This document shows positions 12,280 to 21,358 of a stretch of DNA of 64,000 nucleotides, piece after piece. A model generated the notes under the pieces. That model worked only from the letters and a program-made list of their open reading frames with translations. It was not told the DNA's origin and did not search any database. Made by a program: the position numbers and the translations under genes. The DNA is taken from NCBI RefSeq assembly GCF_016918565.1, contig NZ_JAFFQD010000002.1, forward strand, positions 62,001-126,000, read 5' to 3'. The first letter of the stretch is position 1; the number at the start of each line of letters is the position of its first letter. This stretch comes from Desulfogranum marinum (GTDB taxonomy: Bacteria > Desulfobacterota > Desulfobulbia > Desulfobulbales > Desulfobulbaceae).

Positions 12280-12912
12280 ATGCCGAAGACAAAAGGAATA
12301 TTGGGCCGGAAAGTAGGGATGACGAGAATTTATGATGAGCACGGTCGCTCCATTCCCGTCACTGTTATAGAAGCCGGACCCTGTACGATTTTACAGAAAA
12401 AAACCATAGCCAAAGAAGGATATAATGCTATCCAGGTTGGTTTTGTTGAAAAAAAGGTAAGCAGGCTTAATAAACCTGAAACCGGACATGCAAAGCGATC
12501 AGGTGGTAAAGGCTTTTACCATATTCGCGAGTTCAGGGTAGTAGACCCGGATGCGTATGAAGTGGGGCAGGAATTTACCGCAAAGGAAGTGCTTAAAGTT
12601 GGTGACCAAGTTGATATCTCAGGCAAGTCAAAAGGCCGCGGATTTCAAGGTGTCATGAAACGACATGGGTTTGCCGGTGGTAAAGCTTCACACGGTTCTG
12701 GTTTTCACCGGGCGCCTGGTTCTATTGGTTGCAGTGCCTGGCCGGCTCGTGTTGTAAAAGGTAAAAAACTCCCAGGGCACATGGGAGACGAGCTTGTTAC
12801 CCAGAAAAATTTTAAAGTGATCGATGTGCGGGAAGAAGACAACGTTGTGCTCGTGAAGGGCCCTGTTCCCGGAGCAAAAAACGGTTTGCTCAGCATCTTT
12901 ACCAAAGCATAA
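12280..12912 (+). CDS. rplC: 50S ribosomal protein L3
   Basis: L3 is an early-assembling 23S-binding protein near the peptidyl-transferase centre. I chose ATG at 12280 (210 residues, MPKTKGILGRKVGMT), six bases after AGGT; an upstream in-frame TTG at 12262 would add six non-conserved residues. The glycine-rich RGFQGVMKRHGFAGG extension and the H-G-S-G-F-H-R segment are present around residues 120-145. Confidence 0.98.
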   Translation: MPKTKGILGRKVGMTRIYDEHGRSIPVTVIEAGPCTILQKKTIAKEGYNAIQVGFVEKKVSRLNKPETGHAKRSGGKGFYHIREFRVVDPDAYEVGQEFTAKEVLKVGDQVDISGKSKGRGFQGVMKRHGFAGGKASHGSGFHRAPGSIGCSAWPARVVKGKKLPGHMGDELVTQKNFKVIDVREEDNVVLVKGPVPGAKNGLLSIFTKA

Positions 12913-12942
12913 TTTACCAGGGATGCTCACAAGGAGATAATC

Positions 12943-13566
12943 ATGGCAGTTTGTGATGTCGCAAATAACCTTGCAGAGAAAGTTGGCGAAGTTGAACTCA
13001 AAGACGACCTGTTTGGTGTTGAAGTAAAAGAATGTATTCTGCATGATATTGTATGCATGCAGCGTGCGAATAAAAGAAATGGTACTGCCAGCACAAAGAC
13101 TCGCGGAGAGTTGAGGGGTGGTGGTGCTAAACCATGGAGACAGAAAGGGACCGGGCGCGCTAGAGCAGGGACGAAAAATTCCCCTGTTTGGAGAGGCGGC
13201 GGAACTGTCTTTGGCCCAAAACCTCGAGATTTCAGCTACAGCCTACCGAAGAAAGTTAAAAAGTTAGCACTTCGCATGGCATTAAGTGCCAGGTTTGGTG
13301 AAGGTAATCTTGTAGTTATTGACGATTTTGGTCTTGAAGAAATTAAAACCAAAGAGTTCGTCAAGGTAATGGACAATTTCGAGTTTGATAATTGTTTGGT
13401 GGTCACCGGTGATGTTGATACTGTAGTTAGTAAATCCGCAGGTAATGCGGTTGGTTATAAGATATTGCCGGTAGCTGGCCTTAACGTATTCGATATCCTT
13501 AAATACCCCAAACTCATGTTGGTCCAGAGTTGTATTGAAAAGCTGGAAGAGAGGTTAATGGTATGA
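12943..13566 (+). CDS. rplD: 50S ribosomal protein L4
   Basis: L4 (207 residues) lines the exit tunnel with its long loop. The loop is visible as the basic Gly/Arg segment around residues 45-85 (RGELRGGGAKPWRQKGTGRA). ATG start with AAGGAG upstream. The stop overlaps the rplW start by four bases (ATGA), implying translational coupling. E. coli L4 also represses the S10 operon; the required leader is not evident in this locus. Confidence 0.99.
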   Translation: MAVCDVANNLAEKVGEVELKDDLFGVEVKECILHDIVCMQRANKRNGTASTKTRGELRGGGAKPWRQKGTGRARAGTKNSPVWRGGGTVFGPKPRDFSYSLPKKVKKLALRMALSARFGEGNLVVIDDFGLEEIKTKEFVKVMDNFEFDNCLVVTGDVDTVVSKSAGNAVGYKILPVAGLNVFDILKYPKLMLVQSCIEKLEERLMV

Positions 13567-13853
13567 AAGTGATTTTTAATGTAATTAAAGGCCCATGCCT
13601 CACTGAAAAAAGCAACATTCTTCAAGAGACTCAAGGTACTGTCGCGTTTAAGGTAGATCCACGTGCAAATAAAATTGAGATTAAGCAGGCCGTTGAAGAG
13701 CTGTTTAATGTAAAAGTTGCAGAAGTTAAAACTGCTAACATGCGTGGTAAGAAAAAACGAGTCGGTCTGAAGTCAATTGGTAAGACGAACGATTGGAAAA
13801 AAGCTTATGTTACCCTTTCTGAGGGCGAGATTAATTTTCTAGAAGAGCTTTAA
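13563..13853 (+). CDS. rplW: 50S ribosomal protein L23
   Basis: L23 (96 residues) sits at the tunnel exit and is the docking site for trigger factor and signal recognition particle. It shows the typical N-terminal ILKGPCLTEKS-like segment (residues 6-15) and the EIKQAVEELFNVKV helix. It overlaps rplD by four bases and precedes rplB by 53 bases. Confidence 0.98.
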   Translation: MKVIFNVIKGPCLTEKSNILQETQGTVAFKVDPRANKIEIKQAVEELFNVKVAEVKTANMRGKKKRVGLKSIGKTNDWKKAYVTLSEGEINFLEEL

Positions 13854-13906
13854 ACCAATTGAACAAATCGGTTTACACCTGAAGATATACGATTACGGGA
13901 AATACA

Positions 13907-14728
13907 ATGGCAATAAAAACCCATAAACCGACATCACCCGGAAAACGTCACTACGTTTCTGTAAAGCAGGAGTATCTTTCTGATAAAGAACCTGAAAAGA
14001 GTCTCCTGCGTCCTTTAAAAAAGACAGGCGGACGTAACTCATATGGTCGCATCACCTCGAGGCACAAGGGTGGGGGGCATAAAAGGAAGTACAGGGTAAT
14101 TGATTGGAAAAGAAATAAAGTTAATATTCCTGCCAAAGTAGCAGCTATAGAGTATGATCCGAATCGGTCAGCTCACTTAGCTTTGCTGATATACGCAGAT
14201 GGTGAAAAAACTTATATTCTTGCACCTAATGGTATCGCTGTCGGTGATACTGTTACCGCTGGAGCAGATTCTGATATCAAGCCAGGGAACTGCATGCCAC
14301 TGATCAATATCCCCTTGGGAACGATCATACATAATATTGAAATGAAGATCGGTAAGGGGGCCCAACTAGTTCGATCTGCTGGTACTGCCGCTCAGTTAAT
14401 GGCTAAAGACGGCCACCAGGTATTAGTTAAGTTGCCTTCCGGAGAGGTTCGCAGATTCCACAAAGATTGCAGAGCTTGCATCGGCCAGGTAGGTAACTCT
14501 GAGTATAGCAGTCAGAAGTTAGGCAAAGCCGGTCGTAACAGATGGAAAGGAAAAAGACCTTCGGTTCGTGGTGTTGCTATGAACCCGGTAGACCATCCAA
14601 TGGGAGGTGGCGAAGGGAAGAGTTCCGGCGGTCGGCACCCAGTCTCGCCTTGGGGTGTTCCAACTAAAGGATTCAAGACCCGCAAGAAAAAAGCCTCCGA
14701 TCGAGATATAGTCACCAAACGTAAGTAA
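13907..14728 (+). CDS. rplB: 50S ribosomal protein L2
   Basis: L2 (273 residues) is essential for subunit joining and peptidyl-transferase function. The sequence contains the [12 protein letters not shown] segment near residues 50-62 and the signature region [16 protein letters not shown] near residues 224-239, including the conserved histidine. ATG start, normal length, in the standard position between rplW and rpsS. Confidence 0.99.
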   Translation: MAIKTHKPTSPGKRHYVSVKQEYLSDKEPEKSLLRPLKKTGGRNSYGRITSRHKGGGHKRKYRVIDWKRNKVNIPAKVAAIEYDPNRSAHLALLIYADGEKTYILAPNGIAVGDTVTAGADSDIKPGNCMPLINIPLGTIIHNIEMKIGKGAQLVRSAGTAAQLMAKDGHQVLVKLPSGEVRRFHKDCRACIGQVGNSEYSSQKLGKAGRNRWKGKRPSVRGVAMNPVDHPMGGGEGKSSGGRHPVSPWGVPTKGFKTRKKKASDRDIVTKRK

Positions 14729-14746
14729 TAACAGGAGAATTTGGAT

Positions 14747-15019
14747 ATGGCTCGTTCCATAAAAAAAGGTCCTTTTGTTGACGATCACCTGATGAAAAAG
14801 GTTGAAAACGCGCAGGAAAGTGGATCTCGTAAAGTCATAAAGACTTGGTCAAGAAGGTCGGATATTATACCGGAGATGGTCGGACTGACTTTTGCTGTAC
14901 ACAATGGTAAAAAGTTCATTCCGGTTTATGTCACTGAAAATATGGTTGGTCATAAGCTTGGAGAATTCTCTCCGACAAGAACTTACTATGGTCACGCCGC
15001 GGACAGAAAAGGACGCTAG
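14747..15019 (+). CDS. rpsS: 30S ribosomal protein S19
   Basis: S19 (90 residues from this start) binds the head of the 30S subunit with S13. The sequence [18 protein letters not shown] is the family N-terminus. I start at ATG 14747, nine bases after AGGAG; the in-frame TTG at 14741 would add two residues only. The [12 protein letters not shown] and [14 protein letters not shown] motifs are present. Confidence 0.98.
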   Translation: MARSIKKGPFVDDHLMKKVENAQESGSRKVIKTWSRRSDIIPEMVGLTFAVHNGKKFIPVYVTENMVGHKLGEFSPTRTYYGHAADRKGR

Positions 15020-15059
15020 AAAAGGTCCATTTTTTAAGAAAGCGCGAAGGAGTTAATCG

Positions 15060-15392
15060 ATGGAAACAAAAGCCGTCGCTAAGTACATACGTATTTCACC
15101 GCAAAAAGCACGACTTGTTGCAGACGTGGTTCGTGGCATGGATGTTGATACAGCCATCACTACATTGCGGTTTATGCCGAAAAAGGCTGCTCGTATTATA
15201 CGTAAAGTTGTTGAGTCTGCAGTGGCCAATGCTGATCAAAATGATGCTATTGATGTTGACACTCTTTTTGTTAAAGAGATTCAAATTAATGGTGGACCTA
15301 TGCTTAAGAGATTCCGTCCTAGAGCGCAGGGCCGAGCAACTCGTATATTGAAAAGGACAAGTCATATTACCGTAGTGGTCGAAGAGACCTGA
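15060..15392 (+). CDS. rplV: 50S ribosomal protein L22
   Basis: L22 (110 residues) spans the exit tunnel and shapes its constriction with a beta hairpin. The family pattern is seen in YIRISPQKARLVADVVRG near residues 9-26, and the C-terminal tunnel hairpin in PRAQGRATRILKRTSHI. ATG start with AAGGAG upstream; 40 bases after rpsS. Confidence 0.99.
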   Translation: METKAVAKYIRISPQKARLVADVVRGMDVDTAITTLRFMPKKAARIIRKVVESAVANADQNDAIDVDTLFVKEIQINGGPMLKRFRPRAQGRATRILKRTSHITVVVEET

Positions 15393-15445
15393 TAAACGGT
15401 AATAGGATACATAGAGATTAAAGATAGAGGGAACGGAGGATCACC

Positions 15446-16096
15446 TTGGGTCAAAAAGTCAATCCCATTGGTTTGCGGTTAAATATAACCCGCTCATGGG
15501 AATCTATCTGGTATGCGGATAAAGATTATGCGAATAACCTGCACCAGGATCAGCTTATTCGCAAATATCTTAAAAAACGTTTATATCATGCCGGAATTGC
15601 CCGTATTGTTATTGAGCGCACCGGAGAAAAAATTAAAGTAAAACTTTTCACTGCCCGTCCAGGAATTGTAATTGGAAAGAAAGGATCGGAAATTGAAAGT
15701 TTGAAAAAGGATCTGGAGCAAAAGTTCGGGAGACCTTGTCTGATCGACATCCAAGAGGTTCGCCGTCCAGAAGCTGATGCACAGCTTGTTGCAGAAAACA
15801 TTGCTATGCAACTAGAAAGACGCATCGCCTTTCGTCGCGCCATGAAAAAATCCATTAATTCTGCGTTGCGTTTTGGAGTACAGGGTATAAAGATTTCCTG
15901 TTCAGGACGACTTGGTGGTGCCGAGATGTCACGTACCGAATGGTTTAAAGAGGGCCGAGTGCCACTGCACACCCTTCGGGCGGATATCGATTACGGAACT
16001 GCTGAAGCGAAGACCACTTACGGCATAATAGGGGTAAAAGTCTGGATTTTCAAAGGCGAAGTATTGGCTGACAATGAAATGGAAGCAGGCAAGTAA
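15446..16096 (+). CDS. rpsC: 30S ribosomal protein S3
   Basis: S3 (216 residues) lies at the mRNA entry channel with S4 and S5 and contributes to helicase activity. The N-terminus [17 protein letters not shown] is invariant in the family, so the TTG at 15446 must be the start; GGAGG lies eight bases upstream. A KH domain with the GxxG loop (VIGKKGSEI) lies near residues 71-79. It is one of four 30S genes here using TTG. Confidence 0.98.
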   Translation: MGQKVNPIGLRLNITRSWESIWYADKDYANNLHQDQLIRKYLKKRLYHAGIARIVIERTGEKIKVKLFTARPGIVIGKKGSEIESLKKDLEQKFGRPCLIDIQEVRRPEADAQLVAENIAMQLERRIAFRRAMKKSINSALRFGVQGIKISCSGRLGGAEMSRTEWFKEGRVPLHTLRADIDYGTAEAKTTYGIIGVKVWIFKGEVLADNEMEAGK

Positions 16097-16168
16097 ACTC
16101 TCCGTAATTGGTATAAGCCATCGTTCGAGAAAATGTGTAAGCATAACCCTATGTGCAGGTAAAATAAA

Positions 16169-16585
16169 ATGTTAAGTCCACGCAAAGTAAAACATAGAAA
16201 ACAGCATAAAGGTAGAATGCGCGGTAAAGCACAGCGCGGATCAGATATCTCCTTTGGAGATTACGCGCTAAAGGCTGTTGGCTGTGGCAGAATGACTGCT
16301 CAGCATATCGAAGCCGCACGTATTACCATTAACAGGAAAATCAAACGTGGTGGAAAACTCTGGATCCGCGTGTTCCCGGACAAACCGATTACCAAAAAAC
16401 CGGCGGAAACACGAATGGGAAAAGGTAAAGGTTCCCCAGAATATTGGGTAGCTACCATACGACCCGGTAAAGTTCTTTACGAACTGAAAGGTATTCCCGA
16501 AGATCTTGCTGTTGAAGCCTTGAAATTAGCAAGTTATAAACTTCCGTTCCCGACTAAAGTCGTTCTTAAGAGGGAAACAGTATGA
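16169..16585 (+). CDS. rplP: 50S ribosomal protein L16
   Basis: L16 (138 residues) organises the A-site tRNA region of the large subunit. The N-terminal [19 protein letters not shown] and the RMGKGKG loop are family hallmarks. ATG start. The stop overlaps the rpmC start in an ATGA arrangement. Confidence 0.98.
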   Translation: MLSPRKVKHRKQHKGRMRGKAQRGSDISFGDYALKAVGCGRMTAQHIEAARITINRKIKRGGKLWIRVFPDKPITKKPAETRMGKGKGSPEYWVATIRPGKVLYELKGIPEDLAVEALKLASYKLPFPTKVVLKRETV

Positions 16586-16767
16586 AAATAAAAGATCTAC
16601 GAGAATTGAGTCTTGAGGACCTTGGAAAAAAAGAACAGGACTTCCGTGAAGACCTGTTTAAGCTCAAATTCCAGCATGGTATCAGGCGACTGGAAAATCC
16701 TGCAAGACTCGCGCAACTGAAAAAAGATATCGCACGCGTTTTGACTGTGATTGCAGAAAAACAATAG
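16582..16767 (+). CDS. rpmC: 50S ribosomal protein L29
   Basis: L29 (61 residues) is a helical hairpin protein beside L23 at the tunnel exit. The pattern [14 protein letters not shown] plus the [19 protein letters not shown] helix fits the family. It overlaps rplP by four bases, so it is probably translationally coupled. Confidence 0.97.
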   Translation: MKIKDLRELSLEDLGKKEQDFREDLFKLKFQHGIRRLENPARLAQLKKDIARVLTVIAEKQ

Positions 16768-16816
16768 GTCATAGAACAATTCAGAAGAGAGCGCAAAAGC
16801 CTACAGGATTAAAGCG

Positions 16817-17071
16817 ATGACAGCTACAACAAAAAAGACCCGCCAGGGTTCCGTGGTTAGTAACAAGATGGATAAAAGTGTCGTGGTACTTGTTGAAAGA
16901 AAAGTGCGACACAAGATGTACGGTAAATATATCCGTCGTCAGATAAAATACATGGCACATGATGCTGCCAATCAGTGTAATATTGGCGACGTAGTCCTTA
17001 TCGAAGAATGTCGTCCATTGTCCAAAAATAAACGCTGGCTTGTCCGGTCAATCATTGAACGCTCTGTTTGA
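16817..17071 (+). CDS. rpsQ: 30S ribosomal protein S17
   Basis: S17 (84 residues) is a primary 16S-binding protein of the OB fold. It has [20 protein letters not shown] and the C-terminal [12 protein letters not shown] segment. ATG start; 59 bases separate it from the rplN start. Confidence 0.98.
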   Translation: MTATTKKTRQGSVVSNKMDKSVVVLVERKVRHKMYGKYIRRQIKYMAHDAANQCNIGDVVLIEECRPLSKNKRWLVRSIIERSV

Positions 17072-17130
17072 TCAGGTGCTTTATAAGTGATCGTAAGCAG
17101 CTGTTAATAATTTGCATTTCAGGTGGAACT

Positions 17131-17499
17131 ATGATTCAAACCGAAACCATGTTAAATGTTGCCGACAACTCCGGTGCAAGAAAGGTACTATGTATAAGAG
17201 TGCTTGGAGGGACACGGAGGCGTTACGCCAGCATTGGGGACATTATTGTTGTCACAGTTAAGGAAGCCATTCCCCATGCGAAGGTGAAAAAAGGTGATGT
17301 TTTAGACGCAGTTATCGTGCGTACAAAGAAAGAACTTCAAAGACCGGAAGATACCACTGTTAAATTCGATGAGAACGCAGCCGTCCTCTTGAGTGGTAAT
17401 GGGGAGCCTATCGGAACCCGTATCTTCGGTCCAGTTGCCCGCGAGTTACGTTCGCTGGGATTTATGAAGATAATCTCCCTTGCCCCTGAAGTTCTGTAA
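17131..17499 (+). CDS. rplN: 50S ribosomal protein L14
   Basis: L14 (122 residues) forms an inter-subunit bridge and is the conventional first gene of the spc operon. The start is ATG 17131 ([18 protein letters not shown]), preceded by AGGTGGA; the open frame runs further upstream but that part is not conserved. The motif [13 protein letters not shown] and the C-terminal PVARELR are present. Confidence 0.98.
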   Translation: MIQTETMLNVADNSGARKVLCIRVLGGTRRRYASIGDIIVVTVKEAIPHAKVKKGDVLDAVIVRTKKELQRPEDTTVKFDENAAVLLSGNGEPIGTRIFGPVARELRSLGFMKIISLAPEVL

Positions 17500-17549
17500 A
17501 GACAGAGCTCTAAGGTTAACGAGAGAAAGAGGGAAACGAGGAAATAACA

Positions 17550-17888
17550 ATGCGTCAGGGACAAACAAGTCTTAAAGTAAACGATCAGGTAGAAGTTATT
17601 GCTGGTAAGGACAAAGGGAGAGTTGGTAAGATTCTCCGTGTCGACCGAGAGAAAAATCGGGTTGTTGTCGAAAGAATCAATATGATCAAGAAACATCAAA
17701 AGGCAACTGATGCGACACAACCAGGCCAAATCATAGAACGAGAAGCGTCGATCCATATCTCAAATGTAATGATCGTCTGCCCTGAGTGTACCGAAACAGT
17801 TCGTACAGGCAAACAATTCTTGGAAGATGGTACCAAGGTTCGTTTTTGCAAGAGTTGTCAGGCAACACTTGAAAACGCTAAATCGTAA
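17550..17888 (+). CDS. rplX: 50S ribosomal protein L24
   Basis: L24 (112 residues) is an assembly initiator with a KOW domain ([17 protein letters not shown] near residues 14-28). The C-terminus carries two CxxC pairs (CPEC and CKSC), seen in a subset of bacterial L24 and suggesting a bound zinc. ATG start with GAGG upstream. Confidence 0.98.
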   Translation: MRQGQTSLKVNDQVEVIAGKDKGRVGKILRVDREKNRVVVERINMIKKHQKATDATQPGQIIEREASIHISNVMIVCPECTETVRTGKQFLEDGTKVRFCKSCQATLENAKS

Positions 17889-17915
17889 GGATTCTCACTG
17901 ATTACGGAGTACATG

Positions 17916-18458
17916 ATGGGAACACTTAAGGAACAATATAACACTGAAATCAAGCCCCACTTACAAAGTGAATTTGATTTCCAGAGTGTAATGGAAATCC
18001 CTAAAATTGAAAAAGTTGTACTCAATATGGGGATTGGTGAGGGAGTTCAGAACCCTAAATCAGTGGAAAAAGCTGCCAATGAACTTACTCTGATAGCTGG
18101 ACAGAAAGCTGTTATTACAAAAGCTAAGAAATCCATAGCTACATTTAAACTTCGCGAAGGAATGCCAATTGGTGCTCGAGTAACTTTGCGTAGTGATAAA
18201 ATGTATGATTTCTTGTCCAAACTTATTAACATCGCTCTTCCTCGAGTTCGTGACTTTCGAGGGATATCACCAAAGGGCTTTGATGGTAGGGGTAATTATT
18301 CAATGGGGATTACTGAGCATATCATATTCCCTGAGATTGATTATGACAAAATAGAGAAGATTCGTGGTTTGAACATCACTATTGTCACATCAGCAAAGAA
18401 CAATGAGCAAGGGCGGGCCCTCTTATCTGCTATGGGAATGCCGTTTAAGAAGAAGTAA
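17916..18458 (+). CDS. rplE: 50S ribosomal protein L5
   Basis: L5 (180 residues) binds 5S rRNA and contacts P-site tRNA. Of two adjacent ATGs (17913 and 17916) the second has the better spacing from GGAG at 17906 and gives the usual length. The conserved [14 protein letters not shown] and the C-terminal INITIVT-like segment are present. It precedes the zinc-type rpsN, the normal order. Confidence 0.98.
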   Translation: MGTLKEQYNTEIKPHLQSEFDFQSVMEIPKIEKVVLNMGIGEGVQNPKSVEKAANELTLIAGQKAVITKAKKSIATFKLREGMPIGARVTLRSDKMYDFLSKLINIALPRVRDFRGISPKGFDGRGNYSMGITEHIIFPEIDYDKIEKIRGLNITIVTSAKNNEQGRALLSAMGMPFKKK

Positions 18459-18511
18459 TCGGGCCATATACCCTCAGTTTTTAAAAAAATAAATTTCTTC
18501 AGGAGGATGCA

Positions 18512-18697
18512 GTGGCAAAAAAATCACTCATTGCCAAGGCAAAACGCAAACCTAAATTTAAGGTGCGTTCTTACAACAGATGTCCGTTATGTGGGCGCCC
18601 AAGAGCTTTTTTGAGAAAATTCGGCGTTTGTAGATTGTGTTTTCGGAAACTCGCTTCAAAGGGCGAAATCACTGGTGTTACTAAATCTAGTTGGTAG
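18512..18697 (+). CDS. rpsN: 30S ribosomal protein S14, zinc-binding type
   Basis: S14 (61 residues) helps form the 30S head. The two CxxC pairs CPLC and CRLC identify the short zinc-dependent form, not the long zinc-free paralogue. The start is GTG with AGGAGG nine bases upstream. A zinc-free copy induced under zinc limitation may exist elsewhere; this cannot be seen here. Confidence 0.98.
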   Translation: MAKKSLIAKAKRKPKFKVRSYNRCPLCGRPRAFLRKFGVCRLCFRKLASKGEITGVTKSSW

Positions 18698-18788
18698 CAG
18701 CATCAAGGCGGTGACTGTTAAACATTACAATAGTCTTCGGTTACACAACGGCTGCCGAGTATACGCTTTTTAAAAGAGGAAAAAAACA

Positions 18789-19187
18789 ATGTCTATGAGT
18801 GATCCGTTGGCAGATATGCTGACCCGCATTAGAAACGGAGTAAAAGCACGTTTCGAATCTGTGGAAATGCCACTGTCAAAGCTTAAAGTAAATGTCGCCA
18901 AAGTGCTCAAGCAAGAAGGTTATATCATTGATTTTCATATTCTTGAGCAGGGGGTTCAAGGCACCCTGAAAATTGACCTCAAGTACGGGCAAAATAATGA
19001 ACAAGTTATTACCGGTATTAAGAGAGTCAGTAAACCTGGGCTGCGCCAATACAAGAAAAACGATCATATACCTATGGTTATGACCGGTTTAGGTGTTGGT
19101 ATCCTCTCCACCTCTCAGGGTGTAATCACTGATCGTGAAGCAAGAGCTCGCGGTATTGGTGGTGAATTACTCTGTGAAGTCTGGTAA
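18789..19187 (+). CDS. rpsH: 30S ribosomal protein S8
   Basis: S8 (132 residues) binds helix 21 of 16S rRNA and in E. coli represses the spc operon at the rplE leader. The family patterns [13 protein letters not shown] at the N-terminus and [18 protein letters not shown] at the C-terminus are clear. ATG start at 18789 is nine bases after AAGAGGA; an ATG two codons later is possible. Confidence 0.98.
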   Translation: MSMSDPLADMLTRIRNGVKARFESVEMPLSKLKVNVAKVLKQEGYIIDFHILEQGVQGTLKIDLKYGQNNEQVITGIKRVSKPGLRQYKKNDHIPMVMTGLGVGILSTSQGVITDREARARGIGGELLCEVW

Positions 19188-19216
19188 CTGCAAATTCTGA
19201 CGACTAGGAGTTTACG

Positions 19217-19759
19217 ATGTCCAGAATCGGAAAACAGCCAGTCCCCGTTCCAAATGGGGTTAAGGTTGATATCAAAGGTACACACGTCAAGGTTACTGGC
19301 CCAAAAGGCTCGTTGGAAAGAGACCTGCGGCCTGAGATTTCGTGTACTGAAGAAGGTAATCAACTGCTTTTCACACCAAAAGGAACAAGCAAAAGAGTTA
19401 TGGCCTTTTGGGGTATGACTAGGTCGCTTGTTAGCAACATGGTTGAAGGCGTTGATAAAGGTTTTGTAAAAGTACTGATAGTAGAAGGCGTTGGTTACCG
19501 GGCTAACCTAGCCAAAAGCACGCTGACATTAAATGTGGGCTTTTCAAATCCGGTTGAATTTCAACTGCCGGAAGGAATTAGTGCAGAAGTAGACAAGGAT
19601 AACAAAATTTCCCTATCCGGTATCGATAAAGAGCTTGTTGGTCTTACTGCTGCCAAAATTCGTGCTATTAGAAAACCTGAGCCTTATAAAGGAAAAGGTA
19701 TTCGTTACGTTGATGAGCGAATTGTACGTAAAGTTGGTAAAGCTGGTGCAGCCAAATAA
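19217..19759 (+). CDS. rplF: 50S ribosomal protein L6
   Basis: L6 (180 residues) sits at the base of the L7/L12 stalk near the EF-G site. It begins MSRIGKQPVPVPNGV and ends with the signature PEPYKGKGIRYVDE. ATG start with TAGGAG upstream, 29 bases after rpsH. Confidence 0.99.
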   Translation: MSRIGKQPVPVPNGVKVDIKGTHVKVTGPKGSLERDLRPEISCTEEGNQLLFTPKGTSKRVMAFWGMTRSLVSNMVEGVDKGFVKVLIVEGVGYRANLAKSTLTLNVGFSNPVEFQLPEGISAEVDKDNKISLSGIDKELVGLTAAKIRAIRKPEPYKGKGIRYVDERIVRKVGKAGAAK

Positions 19760-19783
19760 ATAGTTAACTGAAAGAGTAACATC

Positions 19784-20149
19784 ATGGCTAAAACAAACCC
19801 AAAAGTTACTGCACGTTATAAACGGGTACGTCGTATCCGAAAAAACATGTTAGGTACCAGTGAAAAACCACGTATGCGTGTTTTCCGTTCTAACAAACAT
19901 ATTTATGTGCAGATAATTGACGATCTCAAAAAAGCTACTCTCGTTTCTGCGTCTACTGAAAACAAAGAATTCGACGCTGCTGATTTAAAAGGAAAATGTG
20001 AGAAAGCAAAAAAAGTTGGACTCATGGTTGCTGAAAAAGCTAAAGCTGCCGGTATCGAGCAGGTTGTTTTCGATCGAGGTGGTTACATTTACCATGGCCG
20101 TGTTAAAGCGTTATCGGAAGGTGCACGTGAAGGCGGGCTTAAGTTTTAA
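19784..20149 (+). CDS. rplR: 50S ribosomal protein L18
   Basis: L18 (121 residues) binds 5S rRNA with L5. The [18 protein letters not shown] segment and the C-terminal [23 protein letters not shown] are the family marks. ATG start 24 bases after rplF. Confidence 0.99.
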   Translation: MAKTNPKVTARYKRVRRIRKNMLGTSEKPRMRVFRSNKHIYVQIIDDLKKATLVSASTENKEFDAADLKGKCEKAKKVGLMVAEKAKAAGIEQVVFDRGGYIYHGRVKALSEGAREGGLKF

Positions 20150-20193
20150 ATTACCGATTTTAAATCGAACAATAATTCCTACGGGGGTGTTTC

Positions 20194-20706
20194 TTGGCTG
20201 ATTTTAAGAGAGCTAAAGAGAGTAACCAAGAAGAGCTCATTGAAAAAATAGTTTTTATCAACCGAGTAGCAAAGGTTGTTAAAGGTGGTCGGCGTTTTAG
20301 CTTTAGTGCCATTGTTGTCGTTGGCGACGGTAAAGGTAAAGTTGGTTACGGTCTTGGAAAAGCAAACCAGGTACCAGAAGCTATTCGCAAGGGTATTGAC
20401 AAAGCACGCAAAGATATGCAAAGCGTTGCCCTCACAGATGTTTCAATTCCCCATGACATCATTGGGAAGTTTAAGTCTGGGAGTGTTATGTTGAAGCCTG
20501 CTGGTGATGGTACCGGAGTAATTGCCGGTGGTGCTGTGCGAGCGGTTTTGGAAGCTGCGGGTGTCAACAATATTCTCACCAAATGTCTTGGTTCCAACAA
20601 CCCACACAATCTTGCGAAGGCAACTATAGATGGTCTTCGTCAACTGCGCTCAGCAGAACAGATTGCCAAGTTGCGTGGTTTGAAAAAAGAAGATATGGTC
20701 GCGTAA
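20194..20706 (+). CDS. rpsE: 30S ribosomal protein S5
   Basis: S5 (170 residues) lies at the mRNA entry site and affects fidelity. The double-stranded-RNA-binding-like region with [22 protein letters not shown] (near residues 32-53) and the [13 protein letters not shown] segment are clear. Translation must start at TTG 20194, since no ATG or GTG lies nearby in frame and GGGGG precedes it. Confidence 0.98.
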   Translation: MADFKRAKESNQEELIEKIVFINRVAKVVKGGRRFSFSAIVVVGDGKGKVGYGLGKANQVPEAIRKGIDKARKDMQSVALTDVSIPHDIIGKFKSGSVMLKPAGDGTGVIAGGAVRAVLEAAGVNNILTKCLGSNNPHNLAKATIDGLRQLRSAEQIAKLRGLKKEDMVA

Positions 20707-20733
20707 GACCTCACGATTTATAGGTCATTAATT

Positions 20734-20913
20734 ATGAGTGATACCATTACATTGACACAGGTCAAAAGCGGAATAGGCAGTACCAAGAAAATTCGGGCTA
20801 CCCTCGTTGGACTTGGTTTGATTAAAATGCACAAAACCGTTACCAGGAAAGACACTCCTGAAATCCGGGGCATGATCAATAAGGTCAGGCATCTGGTCAG
20901 AGTGGAGGAATAG
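20734..20913 (+). CDS. rpmD: 50S ribosomal protein L30
   Basis: This 59-residue protein, read directly from the bases, begins [19 protein letters not shown] and continues with [16 protein letters not shown], the L30 signature. It lies in the standard place between rpsE and rplO. ATG start; the spacer before it is only 27 bases, with TAGG as a weak ribosome site. The TAG stop is three bases before the rplO start. Confidence 0.97.
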   Translation: MSDTITLTQVKSGIGSTKKIRATLVGLGLIKMHKTVTRKDTPEIRGMINKVRHLVRVEE

Positions 20914-20916
20914 ATA

Positions 20917-21354
20917 ATGCTGAAGTTGAACAATCTCAGCCCGAACGAAGGTTCGAGAAAAAATAAGAAACGCGTCGGTCGCGGTCACGGAAGTGGACTT
21001 GGTAAGACTTCAGGTCGTGGTCATAAAGGTGCTCGTTCAAGATCAGGTTATAGCTTAGCCCCTGGATTTGAAGGCGGACAGATGCCGTTGCACCGCAGAC
21101 TACCAAAACGCGGTTTCACCAATATTTTTAAAACTGAATATAGTATCGTCTCCCTGTCTGACCTTGATTCATTTGATGCTGGGACAGTGGTTGACAAGCA
21201 AGCGCTTGTTGATGCAGGTTTAGTAGACGGCAATAATCAGGTTAAAGTGCTCGCTAACGGCCAGATAACCAAAGCGGTTACCGTTGATGTTGATAAGGTC
21301 AGTAAGGGTGCAGCTCAAAAAATCACTGATGCAGGTGGTTCTGTAAAGGAGTAA
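20917..21354 (+). CDS. rplO: 50S ribosomal protein L15
   Basis: L15 (145 residues) is a late assembly protein reaching toward the peptidyl-transferase centre. The N-terminal glycine-rich basic extension (VGRGHGSGLGKTSGRGHKG, residues 22-40) and the FEGGQMPLHRRLPKRGF block are diagnostic. ATG start directly after rpmD; secY follows four bases after the stop. Confidence 0.98.
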   Translation: MLKLNNLSPNEGSRKNKKRVGRGHGSGLGKTSGRGHKGARSRSGYSLAPGFEGGQMPLHRRLPKRGFTNIFKTEYSIVSLSDLDSFDAGTVVDKQALVDAGLVDGNNQVKVLANGQITKAVTVDVDKVSKGAAQKITDAGGSVKE

Positions 21355-21358
21355 ATGA